The notes: generated by a model from the sequence alone, not told the origin. DNA of 64,000 bases from Actinobacteria bacterium OV320 (GCA_001298545.1 LJCX01000027.1:310001-374000), one strand, 5' to 3'. Shown: positions 7,872-16,568, counted from the stretch's first letter. Translations and numbers: made by a program.

Positions 7872-8638
7872 AGTCGGTGCTGCGGTCGTTGTGGCCGCCA
7901 TTGCTGGTGCTGGCCGTCGTCGTCGGCGGCTGGCAGCTGTACGTGACCGGGGCGGGCGTCGATCCGACGATGCTGCCGTCGCCGGCGCGGGTGCTGGAGC
8001 AGGGCTGGGCCAACCGCGCGGACCTGTGGGCGCAGACCGTGCCCACGCTCCAGGAGACCCTGCTCGGCTTCGCGCTGTCGTTCGCGGCGGCCTGGCTGGT
8101 CGCCGTGCTCCTGGACTTCTCGGCGGCGGCCCGCCGCGGGCTCTACCCGCTCCTGGTCGCCTCGCAGACCGTCCCGATCGTCGCCGTGGCTCCCCTGCTC
8201 ATCATCTGGTTCGGTTTCGGGCTGTTGCCGAAGATGCTGGTGGTGACGCTGACAACGTTCTTCCCGCTCGCCGCCAACCTGGCCGCCGGGTTCGCCGCGA
8301 CCGACCGTGAGGCGATGCGGCTGCTGCGCTCGCTGGGCGCCGGCCGGCTGCGGACGTTCCGGCTGGTGCGGGTACCGAGCGCGATGCCGTACTTCTTCGC
8401 CGGCCTGCGGGTGAGCATCACCTACGCCGTCGTCGGCGCCGTGTTCGCGGAGTACGCGGGTGCGGAGGCCGGGCTCGGGATCTATATGCAGGCGCAGAAG
8501 AGCGCGTTCCGGACGGACCTGGTGTTCGCGGCGGTCGGGGTGACGGCGGCGCTGAGCATCGCGCTGTTCGGGGCGACCTGCCTGCTGCAGCGGCTGGTGC
8601 TGCCGTGGGAGCGGGCGCAGCGGGAGGAGACGTCATGA
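7868..8638 (+). CDS. ABC transporter permease, ThiX-like (BPD family)
   Basis: 256 aa with about six hydrophobic segments. The EAA loop that docks the ATPase is visible near residues 140-160 (A-T-D-R-E-A-M-R-L-L-R-S-L-G-A). The start GTG overlaps the stop of the lipoprotein gene (GTGA), and the stop overlaps the ATG of the ATPase gene, so the three subunits are translationally coupled. This is the SsuC/TauC/ThiX type of permease, used for sulfonates, taurine, nitrate or pyrimidine precursors. The ThiY-like receptor favours the last. Confidence 0.85.
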   Translation: MKSVLRSLWPPLLVLAVVVGGWQLYVTGAGVDPTMLPSPARVLEQGWANRADLWAQTVPTLQETLLGFALSFAAAWLVAVLLDFSAAARRGLYPLLVASQTVPIVAVAPLLIIWFGFGLLPKMLVVTLTTFFPLAANLAAGFAATDREAMRLLRSLGAGRLRTFRLVRVPSAMPYFFAGLRVSITYAVVGAVFAEYAGAEAGLGIYMQAQKSAFRTDLVFAAVGVTAALSIALFGATCLLQRLVLPWERAQREETS

Positions 8639-9396
8639 GCAGTCTGCGGATCGAGGAGGTGGGTAGGTCCTTCGGCTCGCTGGAGGTACTGCGCGGTCTC
8701 GAACTGTCGGTGGAGCAGGGCGAGTTCGCGGCCGTGATCGGGCCGAGCGGCAGCGGCAAGAGCACGCTGTTCAACCTCGTCTCGGGACTCGACCGGCCGA
8801 CGACCGGCCGGGTGCTGGTGGAGGGCGAACCGGCCGGGGTGCACTCCGGCAAGGTCGCCTACATGCCGCAGAAGGACCTGTTGTTCCCGTGGCGGACCGT
8901 GCTGGACAACACCGCGCTCGGCCTGGAGGCGCAGGGTGTGCGCAGGAAGGAGGCCCGGGCGCGGGCCGACGCGCTGTTCGCCGACTTCGGGCTCGACGGC
9001 TTCCAGAAGGCGTACCCCTCGCAGCTCAGCGGCGGCATGCGGCAACGGGCCGCGCTGCTGCGCACGGTCGTCCTGGAGCGTCCGGTGCTGCTGCTGGACG
9101 AGCCGTTCGGGGCGCTGGACTCGCTGACCCGCACCGAGATGCAGCTGTGGCTGGCGCAGATGTGGCAACGCCATCGCTGGACGGTGCTGCTGGTCACCCA
9201 CGACATCCGCGAGGCGGTGCTGCTCGCGGACACCGTGCACGTCCTGTCGCCGCGCCCGGCCGGTGTCGTCGCCCGCGTGGAGGTACCGCTGGCCCGCCCG
9301 CGCGGGGCGGAGGACTTCACCGCGCCCGGGTTCGCGGCCACCGAGCGCCGGGTCCTGGAAGCTCTGCGCGGCACAACGGCGGTGAAGACCCCGTGA
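8635..9396 (+). CDS. ABC transporter ATP-binding protein, ThiZ-like
   Basis: 253 aa. Walker A G-P-S-G-S-G-K-S-T, Q-loop (Y-M-P-Q-K-D), ABC signature L-S-G-G-M-R-Q-R, Walker B L-L-L-D-E-P-F and H-loop V-T-H-D are all intact, so this is an active ATPase. It sits on the cytosolic side of the preceding permease and powers import. The ATG at 8635 overlaps the permease stop, and its stop overlaps the GTG of the kinase gene. It belongs to the nitrate/sulfonate/taurine/ThiZ group by length and by its short C-terminus. Confidence 0.88.
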   Translation: MSSLRIEEVGRSFGSLEVLRGLELSVEQGEFAAVIGPSGSGKSTLFNLVSGLDRPTTGRVLVEGEPAGVHSGKVAYMPQKDLLFPWRTVLDNTALGLEAQGVRRKEARARADALFADFGLDGFQKAYPSQLSGGMRQRAALLRTVVLERPVLLLDEPFGALDSLTRTEMQLWLAQMWQRHRWTVLLVTHDIREAVLLADTVHVLSPRPAGVVARVEVPLARPRGAEDFTAPGFAATERRVLEALRGTTAVKTP

Positions 9397-10505
9397 GTTC
9401 ACATCTGGCCCACGGTCTCGGCACCGATCCGGTCGAGCCCGACTGGGCGCCGCTGACCGACGACGAGGTGACGGACGTCGTCGGGGCGGGCGCCCGGGTG
9501 GTGTGGCGCAGCCCGCGCCCGCTGTCCGCGGCGGCCGTCGTCGAGCGGGACGGCAGGCGGCTGTTCGTGAAGCGGCACCACATCGCCGTGCGCTCCCCGG
9601 CGGGACTTGCGGAGGAACACGCCTTCCTGCGCCACCTGCGCGAGCACGGCGCACCGGTGGTGGAGGTGCTGCACACGGCGGCACGCGGCACCTGGACGTA
9701 CGAGGTGCACTCGACCGGCGCCGGGGAGGACCTGTACCGGGACGCGCTGTCCTGGTCGCCCTTCCGCTCCCGCGCGCACGCCGGGGCGGCGGGCGAGGCG
9801 CTGGCCCGACTGCACCTGGCGGCACGAGGGTTCGACGCGCCCCGGCGTCGGGTGCAGCCTCTCGTCGCCTCGTTCACGGTGTTCGCCGCGCGTGACCCCT
9901 GGGAGGCACTGGAACGGTTCCTCGCCGGGCGGCCCCAACTGGCCTCGGGGATCGAGCGGTTCCCGTGGCGCGAGGACGTCCGGCGGGTGCTGCTGCCGCT
10001 GCACGAACGGCTCGCGCCCCATCTGCCCGGCCTGGAACCCCTGTGGACCCACAACGACTGGCACGCCTCCAACCTGCTGTGGGGCGGCGACGGACAGGTC
10101 AGCACGGTCCTGGACTTCGGCATGAGCGACCGCACGACGGCCGTGCACGACCTGGCCACCGCGATCGAACGCAACGCCGTGCAGTGGCTGCGGCCCGGCT
10201 ACCCGGTGCGGGAGGCGGACGTGACCGCGCTGGTCGAAGGCTACTTGTCCGTACGACCGCTCACCACCGTCGAATCGGCCGCGCTCCCCGAGCTGCTGCC
10301 GCTGGTGCACGCCGAGTTCGCGCTGTCCGAGCTCGGCTACTTCCACGGCGTCACGCGGTCCGCGCAGAACACCCGGCTGGCGTACGAGTACTGCGTGGGC
10401 CACGCCGAGTGGTTCGCCGGCGAGGACGGCGGACGCCTGCTGGACGTCGTGGCCCGTGCCGTCGGGGTCGAGCGCGGACGATCCGCGGCGGGCACCTTGC
10501 GGTAG
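9393..10505 (+). CDS. APH/choline-kinase-fold phosphotransferase
   Basis: 370 aa from the GTG at 9393, which overlaps the ATPase stop (GTGA). The Brenner motif W-T-H-N-D-W-H-A-S-N (around residue 217) and the metal-binding D-F-G-M (about 25 residues later) mark an aminoglycoside-phosphotransferase-type kinase. An N-terminal V-K-R-H-H likely holds the ATP-binding lysine. The family phosphorylates small hydroxyl compounds. Its coupling to a thiamine-precursor-type importer suggests it traps the imported alcohol, for example a hydroxymethylpyrimidine or thiamine, as a phosphate; this is inference. It could instead be a maltokinase-like or resistance-type enzyme, but the context argues against that. 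Confidence 0.75.
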   Translation: MSSHLAHGLGTDPVEPDWAPLTDDEVTDVVGAGARVVWRSPRPLSAAAVVERDGRRLFVKRHHIAVRSPAGLAEEHAFLRHLREHGAPVVEVLHTAARGTWTYEVHSTGAGEDLYRDALSWSPFRSRAHAGAAGEALARLHLAARGFDAPRRRVQPLVASFTVFAARDPWEALERFLAGRPQLASGIERFPWREDVRRVLLPLHERLAPHLPGLEPLWTHNDWHASNLLWGGDGQVSTVLDFGMSDRTTAVHDLATAIERNAVQWLRPGYPVREADVTALVEGYLSVRPLTTVESAALPELLPLVHAEFALSELGYFHGVTRSAQNTRLAYEYCVGHAEWFAGEDGGRLLDVVARAVGVERGRSAAGTLR

Positions 10506-10572
10506 GCGGTGGGTGACGGTCGGGTGTGCCGCCGTCGGCGCGCGAGGAGGCCGGCCGCGCCGAGGCGGACAC

Positions 10573-10600
10573 GTACGGGCGCCCCTGGGGACGCCCGTGC
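10573..10600. terminator. Bidirectional hairpin between convergent operons
   Basis: Arms GTACGGGCG (10573-10581) and CGCCCGTGC (10592-10600), with CCCC-T-GGGG also able to pair inside the loop. It lies between the kinase stop (10505, forward) and the monooxygenase stop (10619, reverse), where a shared terminator is expected. Confidence 0.65.
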
Positions 10601-10618
10601 GGAGGGACCGCCGGTGGA

Positions 10619-11767
10619 TCAGTCCGACGGGGCGGAGTGACCCCTGCGGCGCCACTCCTCGGCGAGGAGTTCGTAGGAGAGGACGCGGTCCGTGTGGTCG
10701 TGGGTGATGGTGGTGACGAGCAGTTCGTCGGCGCCGGTGGCCTCCTGGAGCTGTTCCAGGAGATCGGCGACCCGGGCCGGGGAGCCGACGAACTGGGTGT
10801 CGATCCGGTCCTGGACGAGCGCCCGGTCCTCGTCGGTCCAGGCGTGGGCGCGCGCTTCCCGAGGGGTCGGGAAGGGGATCGCGCCCTCGGCGGTGCGGAT
10901 GCTGCGCACCCACGGGCCGTAGCCGGCGGCGAGTTCGCGGGCGCGGTCGTCGTCCTCGGCGACGACGACGTCGGCGGAGACGCTGACATAGGGCGCGTCG
11001 AGGGAGGCGGAGGGTTTGAAGCGGGCCCGGTAGCCGTCCACCGCCTCCAGGACGGTGGCCGGGCTCACGTGGTAGTTCGCGGCGAAGCGCAGGCCCCGGG
11101 CGCCCGCGACCTCGGCGCTCTGGCCGCCGCTGCTGCCCAGGATCCACACGTCGACCTCGGCGCCCTCGCCCGGTACGACATGCGCTTCGATGCCCTCCGG
11201 GGAGCGGTAGGTGCCGGCCAGCAGGGCGAGGACGTCGTCGATCTGCTCGGCGTAGTCCTGCGAGGTGGCCTCCGGCAGGAGGAGCAGCCGGCGCTGGAGG
11301 GCTATCCGGGGCGAGCCGAGGAGGCGTTCGAAGGAGAAGCGGGGCGGGATCAGCAGGCCGTTCGGGGCCCGGCCGTCGACGACCGGGGTGGCCGTGGGCG
11401 GCGGGCTCGGCCGTTCTCCCGGCGGGCGGCCGCCCGAGCGGCCCAGGCCCAGGTCGAAGCGTCCTGGGTGCAGCGCGTCGATCAGGCCGAACTCCTCCAC
11501 CGTGGACAGGGCGGTGCGGTGTCCGAGCTGCACGGCGCCGGAGCCGAGCCGGATGGTGGAGGTGGCGGCCGCGGTCAGGGCCAGGACGACGGCCGGGGAG
11601 GTGCCCGCGACACCGGGGTTGAGGTGGTGTTCGGCGAACCAGTAGCGGGCGTATCCGAGCCGTTCCGCGTGCCGGGCCAGGTCGATGGAGTTGCGCAGGG
11701 CGTCCGCGGCCGTCGAACCCGAGGGGATCGGCACCAGGTCGAGCACGCCGAGGGGGATGTCAGACAC
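10619..11767 (-). CDS. LLM-class flavin-dependent monooxygenase (luciferase-like)
   Basis: 382 aa. The N-terminal strand (P-L-G-V-L-D-L-V-P), the R-Y-W-F-A-E-H-H segment and the later G-S-G-A-V-Q-L-G-H fit the bacterial-luciferase TIM barrel that uses FMNH2. Family members oxidise alkanesulfonates, organosulfur compounds, aldehydes or amines. It is last of four consecutive LLM genes, and its start overlaps the preceding gene by 8 bases. With a leader peptide of the cysteine type and a sulfur-type ABC transporter upstream, release of sulfur from organic compounds is the most likely role. Substrate unknown. Confidence 0.82.
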   Translation of the reverse strand: MSDIPLGVLDLVPIPSGSTAADALRNSIDLARHAERLGYARYWFAEHHLNPGVAGTSPAVVLALTAAATSTIRLGSGAVQLGHRTALSTVEEFGLIDALHPGRFDLGLGRSGGRPPGERPSPPPTATPVVDGRAPNGLLIPPRFSFERLLGSPRIALQRRLLLLPEATSQDYAEQIDDVLALLAGTYRSPEGIEAHVVPGEGAEVDVWILGSSGGQSAEVAGARGLRFAANYHVSPATVLEAVDGYRARFKPSASLDAPYVSVSADVVVAEDDDRARELAAGYGPWVRSIRTAEGAIPFPTPREARAHAWTDEDRALVQDRIDTQFVGSPARVADLLEQLQEATGADELLVTTITHDHTDRVLSYELLAEEWRRRGHSAPSD

Positions 11768-12851
11768 GGGCCGGCTCCTCGGTGTTCGACGGTGTGGGAA
11801 GCACCGGCCCCCAGGCGAACGGCGGGTCCGGCAGGTCCTTGCGCAGCACGGACGCCACCTCCGACTGGAACAACTCCAGCGAGTCGCGGTGCCGGGCGTC
11901 GGTCAGGCCGCTCGCGTCGGCGGGCACATGCAGCACGCTGTGGCCGAACCGTTCGTGGTAGCGGTGCACCTTGTCGATGACCTGCTGCGGGCTGCCGATC
12001 AGGGCGGAGCTGCGCTCGACGAAGTCCTCCACCGTCTCGAAGACGACCGGCAGCCCGGCCTGTCTCTGGAAGGCGAGCGTGCCCTCGAAGACCGGCCGGT
12101 AGGCCTCGACGGCCTCCTGGGAGGTGCGTGCCACGTACAGTCCCGCCGAGCCGGCGCCCACCGTGAGGGTGCCCGGGTCGTGGCCGTAGTGCTCCCAGCG
12201 CTCCCGGTAGTACCCGATCAGTTCGGCATAGGGCTCGATGGGGTGGGTGACGTTCGCCGAGAACAGCGGGTCGCCGTAGCGGGCGGCCAGGTCGACGGAC
12301 TCCTTGCTGGTGGCACTGCCGTGCCAGACCCGGACGGGCTGCTGATACGGCCGGGGCCACACCTGCGCGTCCGTCAGCTCCGGGCGGAAACGGGTGGCCG
12401 CGCTGACCTTGTCCTGGCGCCAGAGCTGCCGGAACACCTCGTAGCTCTCGGCGTTGCGCTCCCACTGGTCGTCGGGCGTGACCTGGAACAGCTCGCGCTG
12501 GGCGGCGCCGTTGCCCTTGCCGATGATCAGCTCCAGGCGGCCGCCGGAGAGATGGTCGAGGGTGGCGTAGTCCTCGTAGGCGCGGACCGGGTCGAGGAGG
12601 CTGAGGGTCGTCACGGCGGTGAAGAGCCGGATGCGGCGGGTGAGGGCCGCGAGGTGGCTCAGCACCACCGGCGGGGAGGAGGAGATGAACGGCCGCTCGT
12701 GCCGCTCCCCCACGCCGAAGCCGTCGAAGCCGAGTTCCTCGGCGAGCAGGGCGTTGTCGAGCACCTCGCGGAAGCGGTCCTGGGTGGACTTCAGGACACC
12801 GGTGACCGGGTCCGGGCGGTGCACGATCAGGGTGATGGCGAGGAACTTCAC
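11760..12851 (-). CDS. LLM-class flavin-dependent monooxygenase (luciferase-like)
   Basis: 363 aa, luciferase-like barrel starting with M-K-F-L-A-I-T-L-I-V-H. The segments G-F-D-G-F-G-V-G-E-R-H-E and L-D-H-L-S-G-G-R-L-E-L-I-I-G-K-G are typical of this family and mark the phosphate and isoalloxazine sites of FMN. It overlaps its downstream neighbour by 8 bases and the upstream SnaA-like gene by 4, so the set is translated together. A flavin reductase gene, which these enzymes need, is not present in the window. Substrate is unknown; a desulfurization role is inferred from context. Confidence 0.82.
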   Translation of the reverse strand: MKFLAITLIVHRPDPVTGVLKSTQDRFREVLDNALLAEELGFDGFGVGERHERPFISSSPPVVLSHLAALTRRIRLFTAVTTLSLLDPVRAYEDYATLDHLSGGRLELIIGKGNGAAQRELFQVTPDDQWERNAESYEVFRQLWRQDKVSAATRFRPELTDAQVWPRPYQQPVRVWHGSATSKESVDLAARYGDPLFSANVTHPIEPYAELIGYYRERWEHYGHDPGTLTVGAGSAGLYVARTSQEAVEAYRPVFEGTLAFQRQAGLPVVFETVEDFVERSSALIGSPQQVIDKVHRYHERFGHSVLHVPADASGLTDARHRDSLELFQSEVASVLRKDLPDPPFAWGPVLPTPSNTEEPARV

Positions 12852-14224
12852 GAGGCCACCCGCGCGGTGCCGGCCGCCTCGTCGGGGTGCGCGAGGCCGA
12901 GGTGGTCGCGGAGGGTGGTTCCCTCGTACTCGGTGCGGAAGACGCCCTGTTCCTGGAGGAGCGGGACGACCTGGTCGGCGAACGCGTCGAGGCCGCCGGG
13001 GGTGATGTGCGGGACGAGGATGAAGCCGTCGGCGGCGTCGGCCTGCACGTACTCGTTGATCGTCCTGGCGACGGTCGCCGGGGAGCCGACGAAGTTCTGC
13101 CGGTTGCCGGTCTCGATGACCAGGTCGCGGATCGACCAGTTGTTGGCCTCCGCGAGCTCACGCCACTCGCGGGCGGTGGCCAGCGGGTCGCGGTACATCC
13201 GGACCTGGGCGCGGCCGCGCGCGATGTGGTTCTCGCCGAGGTCCGGGTCGATGTCCGGCAGGGGGCCCTCCGGGTCGTAGCCGGACAGGTCCCTGTTCCA
13301 GACGAACTCCAGGTGCTTGAGGGCGGTGGCGCCGCTGACCTGCTGGCGGCGCACGTCCTTGGCGATCTCCTCGGCCTCGGCGTCGGTGTCGCCCAGGACG
13401 AAGCTCGCGGCGGGCAGGATCAGCAGTTGGTCGGCGCGCCGGCCGTACTTGGCGAGCCGTGACTTGACGTCGGTGTAGAAGGCCCGGCCCGCGTCGAGGG
13501 CCGCGTACCGGCTGAAGATCGCGTCGGCGGACGAGGCGGCGAACTCGCGGCCCTCGTCGGAGTCCCCGGCCTGGAAGATCACCGGGCGGCCCTGGGGGCT
13601 GCGCGGCACGTTGAACCGGCCCTGGATGTCGAACTGCCGGCCCTCGTGCACGAAGGCCCCGGCCTTGGCGTCCTGGAGGAAGGTGCCGGTGCTCTGGTCG
13701 GCGACGATCTCGTCGCCCTGCCAGGAGTCGAAGAGCTCGCCCGTGGTGGCGAGGAACTCCTTGGCGCGGGCGTACCGCTCGTCCTGCGGGAGGTAGCCGC
13801 CACGGCGGAAGTTCTCGCCGGTGAAGGCGTCCCAGGAGGTGACGACGTTCCACGCGGAACGGCCGTCGGAGAGGTGGTCGAGGCTGGCGAACTGGCGGGC
13901 CACCTCGTAGGGCTCGTTGAAGGTGGAGTTGATGGTCCCGGTCAGGCCGAGGCGCTCGGTGACGGCGGCCAGCGCGGCCAGGATCGTGAAGGTGTCGGGG
14001 CGGCCGACCACGTCCAGGTCGTAGATCTTGCCGCCCTGTTCGCGCAGGCGCAGCCCCTCGGCGAGGAAGAGGAAGTCGAACCTGGCGCGTTCCGCGGTCC
14101 GCGCGAAGTGCGCGAAGGAGCTGAACTCGATGTGGCTGCCGGCCCGCGGGTCGCTCCACACGGTGGTGTTGTTGACGCCGGGGAAGTGCGCGGCGAGATG
14201 GATCTGCTTCTGGGGCTTGCTCAT
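12848..14224 (-). CDS. NtaA/SnaA/DszA-family FMNH2-dependent monooxygenase
   Basis: 458 aa from the ATG at 14224, which has a GGGAGGGAG-type ribosome site upstream. The start Q-I-H-L-A-A-H-F-P-G-V-N-N-T-T-V-W and the later W-N-V-V-T-S-W motif are signatures of the nitrilotriacetate/pristinamycin/dibenzothiophene-sulfone monooxygenase group. These enzymes use FMNH2 from a separate reductase. DszA relatives break C-S bonds in sulfones, which suits the sulfur context here, but NtaA relatives act on amines. It is second in a four-gene LLM operon. Confidence 0.83.
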   Translation of the reverse strand: MSKPQKQIHLAAHFPGVNNTTVWSDPRAGSHIEFSSFAHFARTAERARFDFLFLAEGLRLREQGGKIYDLDVVGRPDTFTILAALAAVTERLGLTGTINSTFNEPYEVARQFASLDHLSDGRSAWNVVTSWDAFTGENFRRGGYLPQDERYARAKEFLATTGELFDSWQGDEIVADQSTGTFLQDAKAGAFVHEGRQFDIQGRFNVPRSPQGRPVIFQAGDSDEGREFAASSADAIFSRYAALDAGRAFYTDVKSRLAKYGRRADQLLILPAASFVLGDTDAEAEEIAKDVRRQQVSGATALKHLEFVWNRDLSGYDPEGPLPDIDPDLGENHIARGRAQVRMYRDPLATAREWRELAEANNWSIRDLVIETGNRQNFVGSPATVARTINEYVQADAADGFILVPHITPGGLDAFADQVVPLLQEQGVFRTEYEGTTLRDHLGLAHPDEAAGTARVAS

Positions 14225-14243
14225 GGTGGGGTCTCCCTCCCGC

Positions 14244-15446
14244 TCAGACGGCGGCGTAGCGGTTGGCGGGGCGGGACAGACCGAGCAGCCCGCGCAGGGT
14301 GTCGGCCTCGTAGGCACGGCGGAAGGCGCCGCGGCGCTGCAGTTCGGGGACCAGTCCCCGGGTGACGGCCGGCAGGTCGTGGCCGGCGACGGCCGGGCGC
14401 AGCCGGAAGCCGGTCAGCCCGGACGCCTGGAAGTCCTGGAGCAGATCGGCGAGTTGGGCGGGCGAGCCGGCGAAGACGCGGGCGTCGCTGCGGTACTCCT
14501 CGCCGGCGAGGGCGTCGAGCCGGTCGCGCCGGGCGGCGGCCTCGGCCGGGTCGTCGTCGAGGAAGACCACCAGGTCCCCGAAGATGTGCAGCGGCTCGGC
14601 GGCCCGCCCTGCCCGTTCCTGTTCGGCGCGGATCTCGGCGACGATCGCGCGGGCCTGGCCGGTGTCGTGCGGGGTGACATACCCGACGTCGGTGGCGCGG
14701 GCCACCAGACGGTAGGGGACCGTGTCGTGCGCGAGGGCGGTGACCAGCGGCTGGCCCTGCGGCGGGCGCGGGGTGATGGAGGGCCCCTTGACGCTGAAGT
14801 GGCGGCCCTCGAAGTCGATGTAGTGGAGTTTGTCGCGGTCGACGAACCGGCCCGTCGCCACGTCCCGGATCTCCGCGTCGTCCTCCCAGCTGTCCCAGAG
14901 GCGGCGCACGACCTCGACGTAGTCGGTGGCCTCGTCGAACAGGTCGGTCACCAGATCCTGGGTGGCCGGGGCGTCGTAGGCCTCGATCCGGGGGATCGTG
15001 CGCCGGCCGAAGTGGGCGGCCTCGCTGGGGCGGGCGGTGATCTGCACGCGCAGGCCGGCGCGGCCGGTGCTCACGTAGTCGAGGGTGGCGATCGCCTTGG
15101 AGAGGTGGAAGGGCTCCGTGTGCGTGGCCACCACGGTCGGCACCAGGCCTATGTGGTGGGTGAGCGGGGCGACGCGGGAGGCGACGAGGACGGCGTCGAG
15201 CCGACCGCGCACCTGGTCGGTGCGGTCGTCCGGTTCGAGGAAGTGGGAGGACTGCGGGCCGAGGCCGTCCTCGATCGTCACGAAGTCGAGCAGTCCGCGC
15301 TCGGCCTCGGCGACCAGGTCGGCCCAGTATCCGGCGGTGAACAGCTCACGGGGTCGGGCGACGGGCTCGCGCCAGGAGGCGGGGTGCCAGCCGGTGCCGT
15401 CCAGAGCGACGGCGAGATGCAGCGGGGAGGAGGGGGTCGAGGACAC
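14244..15446 (-). CDS. LLM-class flavin-dependent monooxygenase, first of four
   Basis: 400 aa from the GTG at 15446, chosen because AGGAAGG lies 8 bases upstream. The segments L-H-L-A-V-A-L-D-G-T-G-W-H, D-F-V-T-I-E-D and L-D-Y-V-S-T-G-R-A-G-L-R-V-Q match NtaA/SnaA-type barrels, though the protein is shorter than DszA. It is the first structural gene after the leader peptide at 15568-15654 and an alternative-hairpin region, so it is probably the main target of attenuation. The following gene starts 19 bases after its stop. Confidence 0.82.
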   Translation of the reverse strand: MSSTPSSPLHLAVALDGTGWHPASWREPVARPRELFTAGYWADLVAEAERGLLDFVTIEDGLGPQSSHFLEPDDRTDQVRGRLDAVLVASRVAPLTHHIGLVPTVVATHTEPFHLSKAIATLDYVSTGRAGLRVQITARPSEAAHFGRRTIPRIEAYDAPATQDLVTDLFDEATDYVEVVRRLWDSWEDDAEIRDVATGRFVDRDKLHYIDFEGRHFSVKGPSITPRPPQGQPLVTALAHDTVPYRLVARATDVGYVTPHDTGQARAIVAEIRAEQERAGRAAEPLHIFGDLVVFLDDDPAEAAARRDRLDALAGEEYRSDARVFAGSPAQLADLLQDFQASGLTGFRLRPAVAGHDLPAVTRGLVPELQRRGAFRRAYEADTLRGLLGLSRPANRYAAV

Positions 15447-15532
15447 GAGGGTGCCTTCCTGGAGGTCCGTACGAGAGCGCCGGCCTGCGCGCGGAGACGG
15501 CGCGGGCACACGGCGAGGTGCGAGCGCGTCGA

Positions 15533-15562
15533 GCCGGGGGTCTCCCCGGCCGAAGGCTGGGG
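15533..15562 (-). promoter_or_regulatory. Two mutually exclusive hairpins after a leader peptide
   Basis: On the reverse strand, hairpin A pairs 15544-15551 with 15555-15562 (CCCCAGCC / GGCCGGGG, one mismatch). Hairpin B pairs 15533-15539 with 15544-15550 (GCCGGGG / CCCCGGC). Both use 15544-15550, so only one can form. Hairpin A begins 6 bases after the leader peptide stop codon and lies 87 bases before the first monooxygenase gene. That is the geometry of translation-coupled attenuation. Similar GC hairpins are common between Streptomyces genes, so this needs care. Confidence 0.5.
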
Positions 15563-15567
15563 AAGGG

Positions 15568-15654
15568 TCAGGAGCAACAGAGCGCGCCGGCCACGCGCTG
15601 AAGGTCGATGTGGGGCCGGGAGTGGAGGTGTACGGCGTGGCGTATGTGGGTCAC
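15568..15654 (-). CDS. Leader peptide with H-I-D-L-x-R-V core and C-terminal Cys-Cys
   Basis: 28 codons from a GTG at 15654 with GGGAGG 8 bases upstream; it ends in R-P-H-I-D-L-Q-R-V-A-G-A-L-C-C-S. The core matches the other leader ORFs at 6680, 19698 and 21113. It lies 57 bases after the GNAT gene and 122 bases before the first LLM monooxygenase. Two Cys codons near the end would stall ribosomes when cysteinyl-tRNA is scarce, which fits the control of a sulfur-scavenging operon. Confidence 0.7.
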   Translation of the reverse strand: MTHIRHAVHLHSRPHIDLQRVAGALCCS

Positions 15655-15710
15655 GTCCGCACCTCCCTCTTTCCTGGCGCCGCGCGGCGCCTCACACATC
15701 TCGTCATCAG

Positions 15711-16460
15711 TCAGAACGCCGTGAAATCGCCGGATGTTCCCGGTGTGCGCACCGAGACGATGGTCGAGCGGCGGCGCAGGACGAAGCCGAGGGACTCGTA
15801 GAGGCGGATCGCGGGGGTGTTGCCGGCGGCGGCGTGCAGGAACGGGGTGTCGCCGCGCGCGCGGATGCCGTCGCCCACCGCGCGGATCAGCCGGGTGGCG
15901 AGGCCGTTGCCACGGTGGCCGGGGTCGGTGCAGACGGCGCTGATCTCGGTCCAGCCGGACAGTCGCAGCCGTTCGCCGGCCAGGGCGATCAGGCGCCCTT
16001 CGTGCCGGATGCCGAGGTAGGTGCCGAGGGCGATGGTCCGCCGGAGGAAGGGGCCGGGCCGGGTCCGGGCGACGAGGTCGAGGATCTCCGGCACGTCGGC
16101 GGGGCCGAGGCGTACGGCCTCGGGTTCGGGTGCGGTGCGGAACGCCTCGGTGGCGACGAGCTGGACGCCCTCTCCCCCGCCGATGACCTCCCAGCCGTCG
16201 GGAACGTGGTGAACGGGCTTGATGCGTACGGCCGTTCCGGGGCCGACGAGGGTGCGCAGGTCGGCCCAGGCGGCGGGGTCCCCGGGGTCGGCGAGGGCGG
16301 CGAAGTCGTAGACGTCGGCCGGGTAGCGCGCGGCGCGGCCGATCCGGTCGGCGAGGTGGAGGTGCGGGCCGGCGAGCGCGGCCCACACGGCGTTGTCGAG
16401 GGGGTGCGGGTGGGTGACGGTCGGAGCTCCGCCTCCGCGGAGGTCGATCGGGGTGGTCAC
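15711..16460 (-). CDS. GNAT-family N-acetyltransferase
   Basis: 249 aa from the GTG at 16460. The C-terminal half has the acetyl-CoA loop T-D-P-G-H-R-G-N-G-L-A-T-R-L (motif A, Q/RxxGxG/A) and an N-T-P-A-I-R-L-Y-E-S-L-G-F motif B, both complete. The N-terminal half is an unassigned alpha/beta region, as in two-domain GNATs such as FR47-like enzymes. The acceptor is unknown. It lies between the ABC transporter and the monooxygenase operon in the same direction, where acetylation of a sulfur amino acid or its analogue would make sense. An upstream in-frame ATG is rejected because the extra 41 residues come from a tandem repeat. Confidence 0.78.
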   Translation of the reverse strand: MTTPIDLRGGGAPTVTHPHPLDNAVWAALAGPHLHLADRIGRAARYPADVYDFAALADPGDPAAWADLRTLVGPGTAVRIKPVHHVPDGWEVIGGGEGVQLVATEAFRTAPEPEAVRLGPADVPEILDLVARTRPGPFLRRTIALGTYLGIRHEGRLIALAGERLRLSGWTEISAVCTDPGHRGNGLATRLIRAVGDGIRARGDTPFLHAAAGNTPAIRLYESLGFVLRRRSTIVSVRTPGTSGDFTAF

Positions 16461-16481
16461 GGAGGCAGAGTCCCTTCCTGT

Positions 16482-16568
16482 CGTTGCTGTCGTAGCCCTT
16501 GTTGCTGCCGTTGCTGTCGTAGCCCTTGTTGCTGTCGTTGCTGTCACTGCTGTCGTTGCTGTCGTGTC
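16482..16568. repeat. 27-bp tandem repeat (about three copies)
   Basis: Units start at 16482, 16509 and 16536; the first two are almost identical (CGTTGCTGTCGTAGCCCTTG core) and the third is degenerate, made of GTTGCTGTC subunits. It lies between the transporter's binding-protein gene and the GNAT gene. Read on the reverse strand it is Thr/Ala-rich and open, which can mislead start-site choice for the GNAT gene. Confidence 0.8.

Noticed and set aside
5760..10505. Sulfonate/taurine (ssu/tau) transporter operon
   Set aside because: The permease and ATPase would allow it, but both receptors carry the W-T/W-P-N..G-I/F-Y-V-A motif of thiamine-pyrimidine binders and the leader is THI-box-like; kept only as an alternative.
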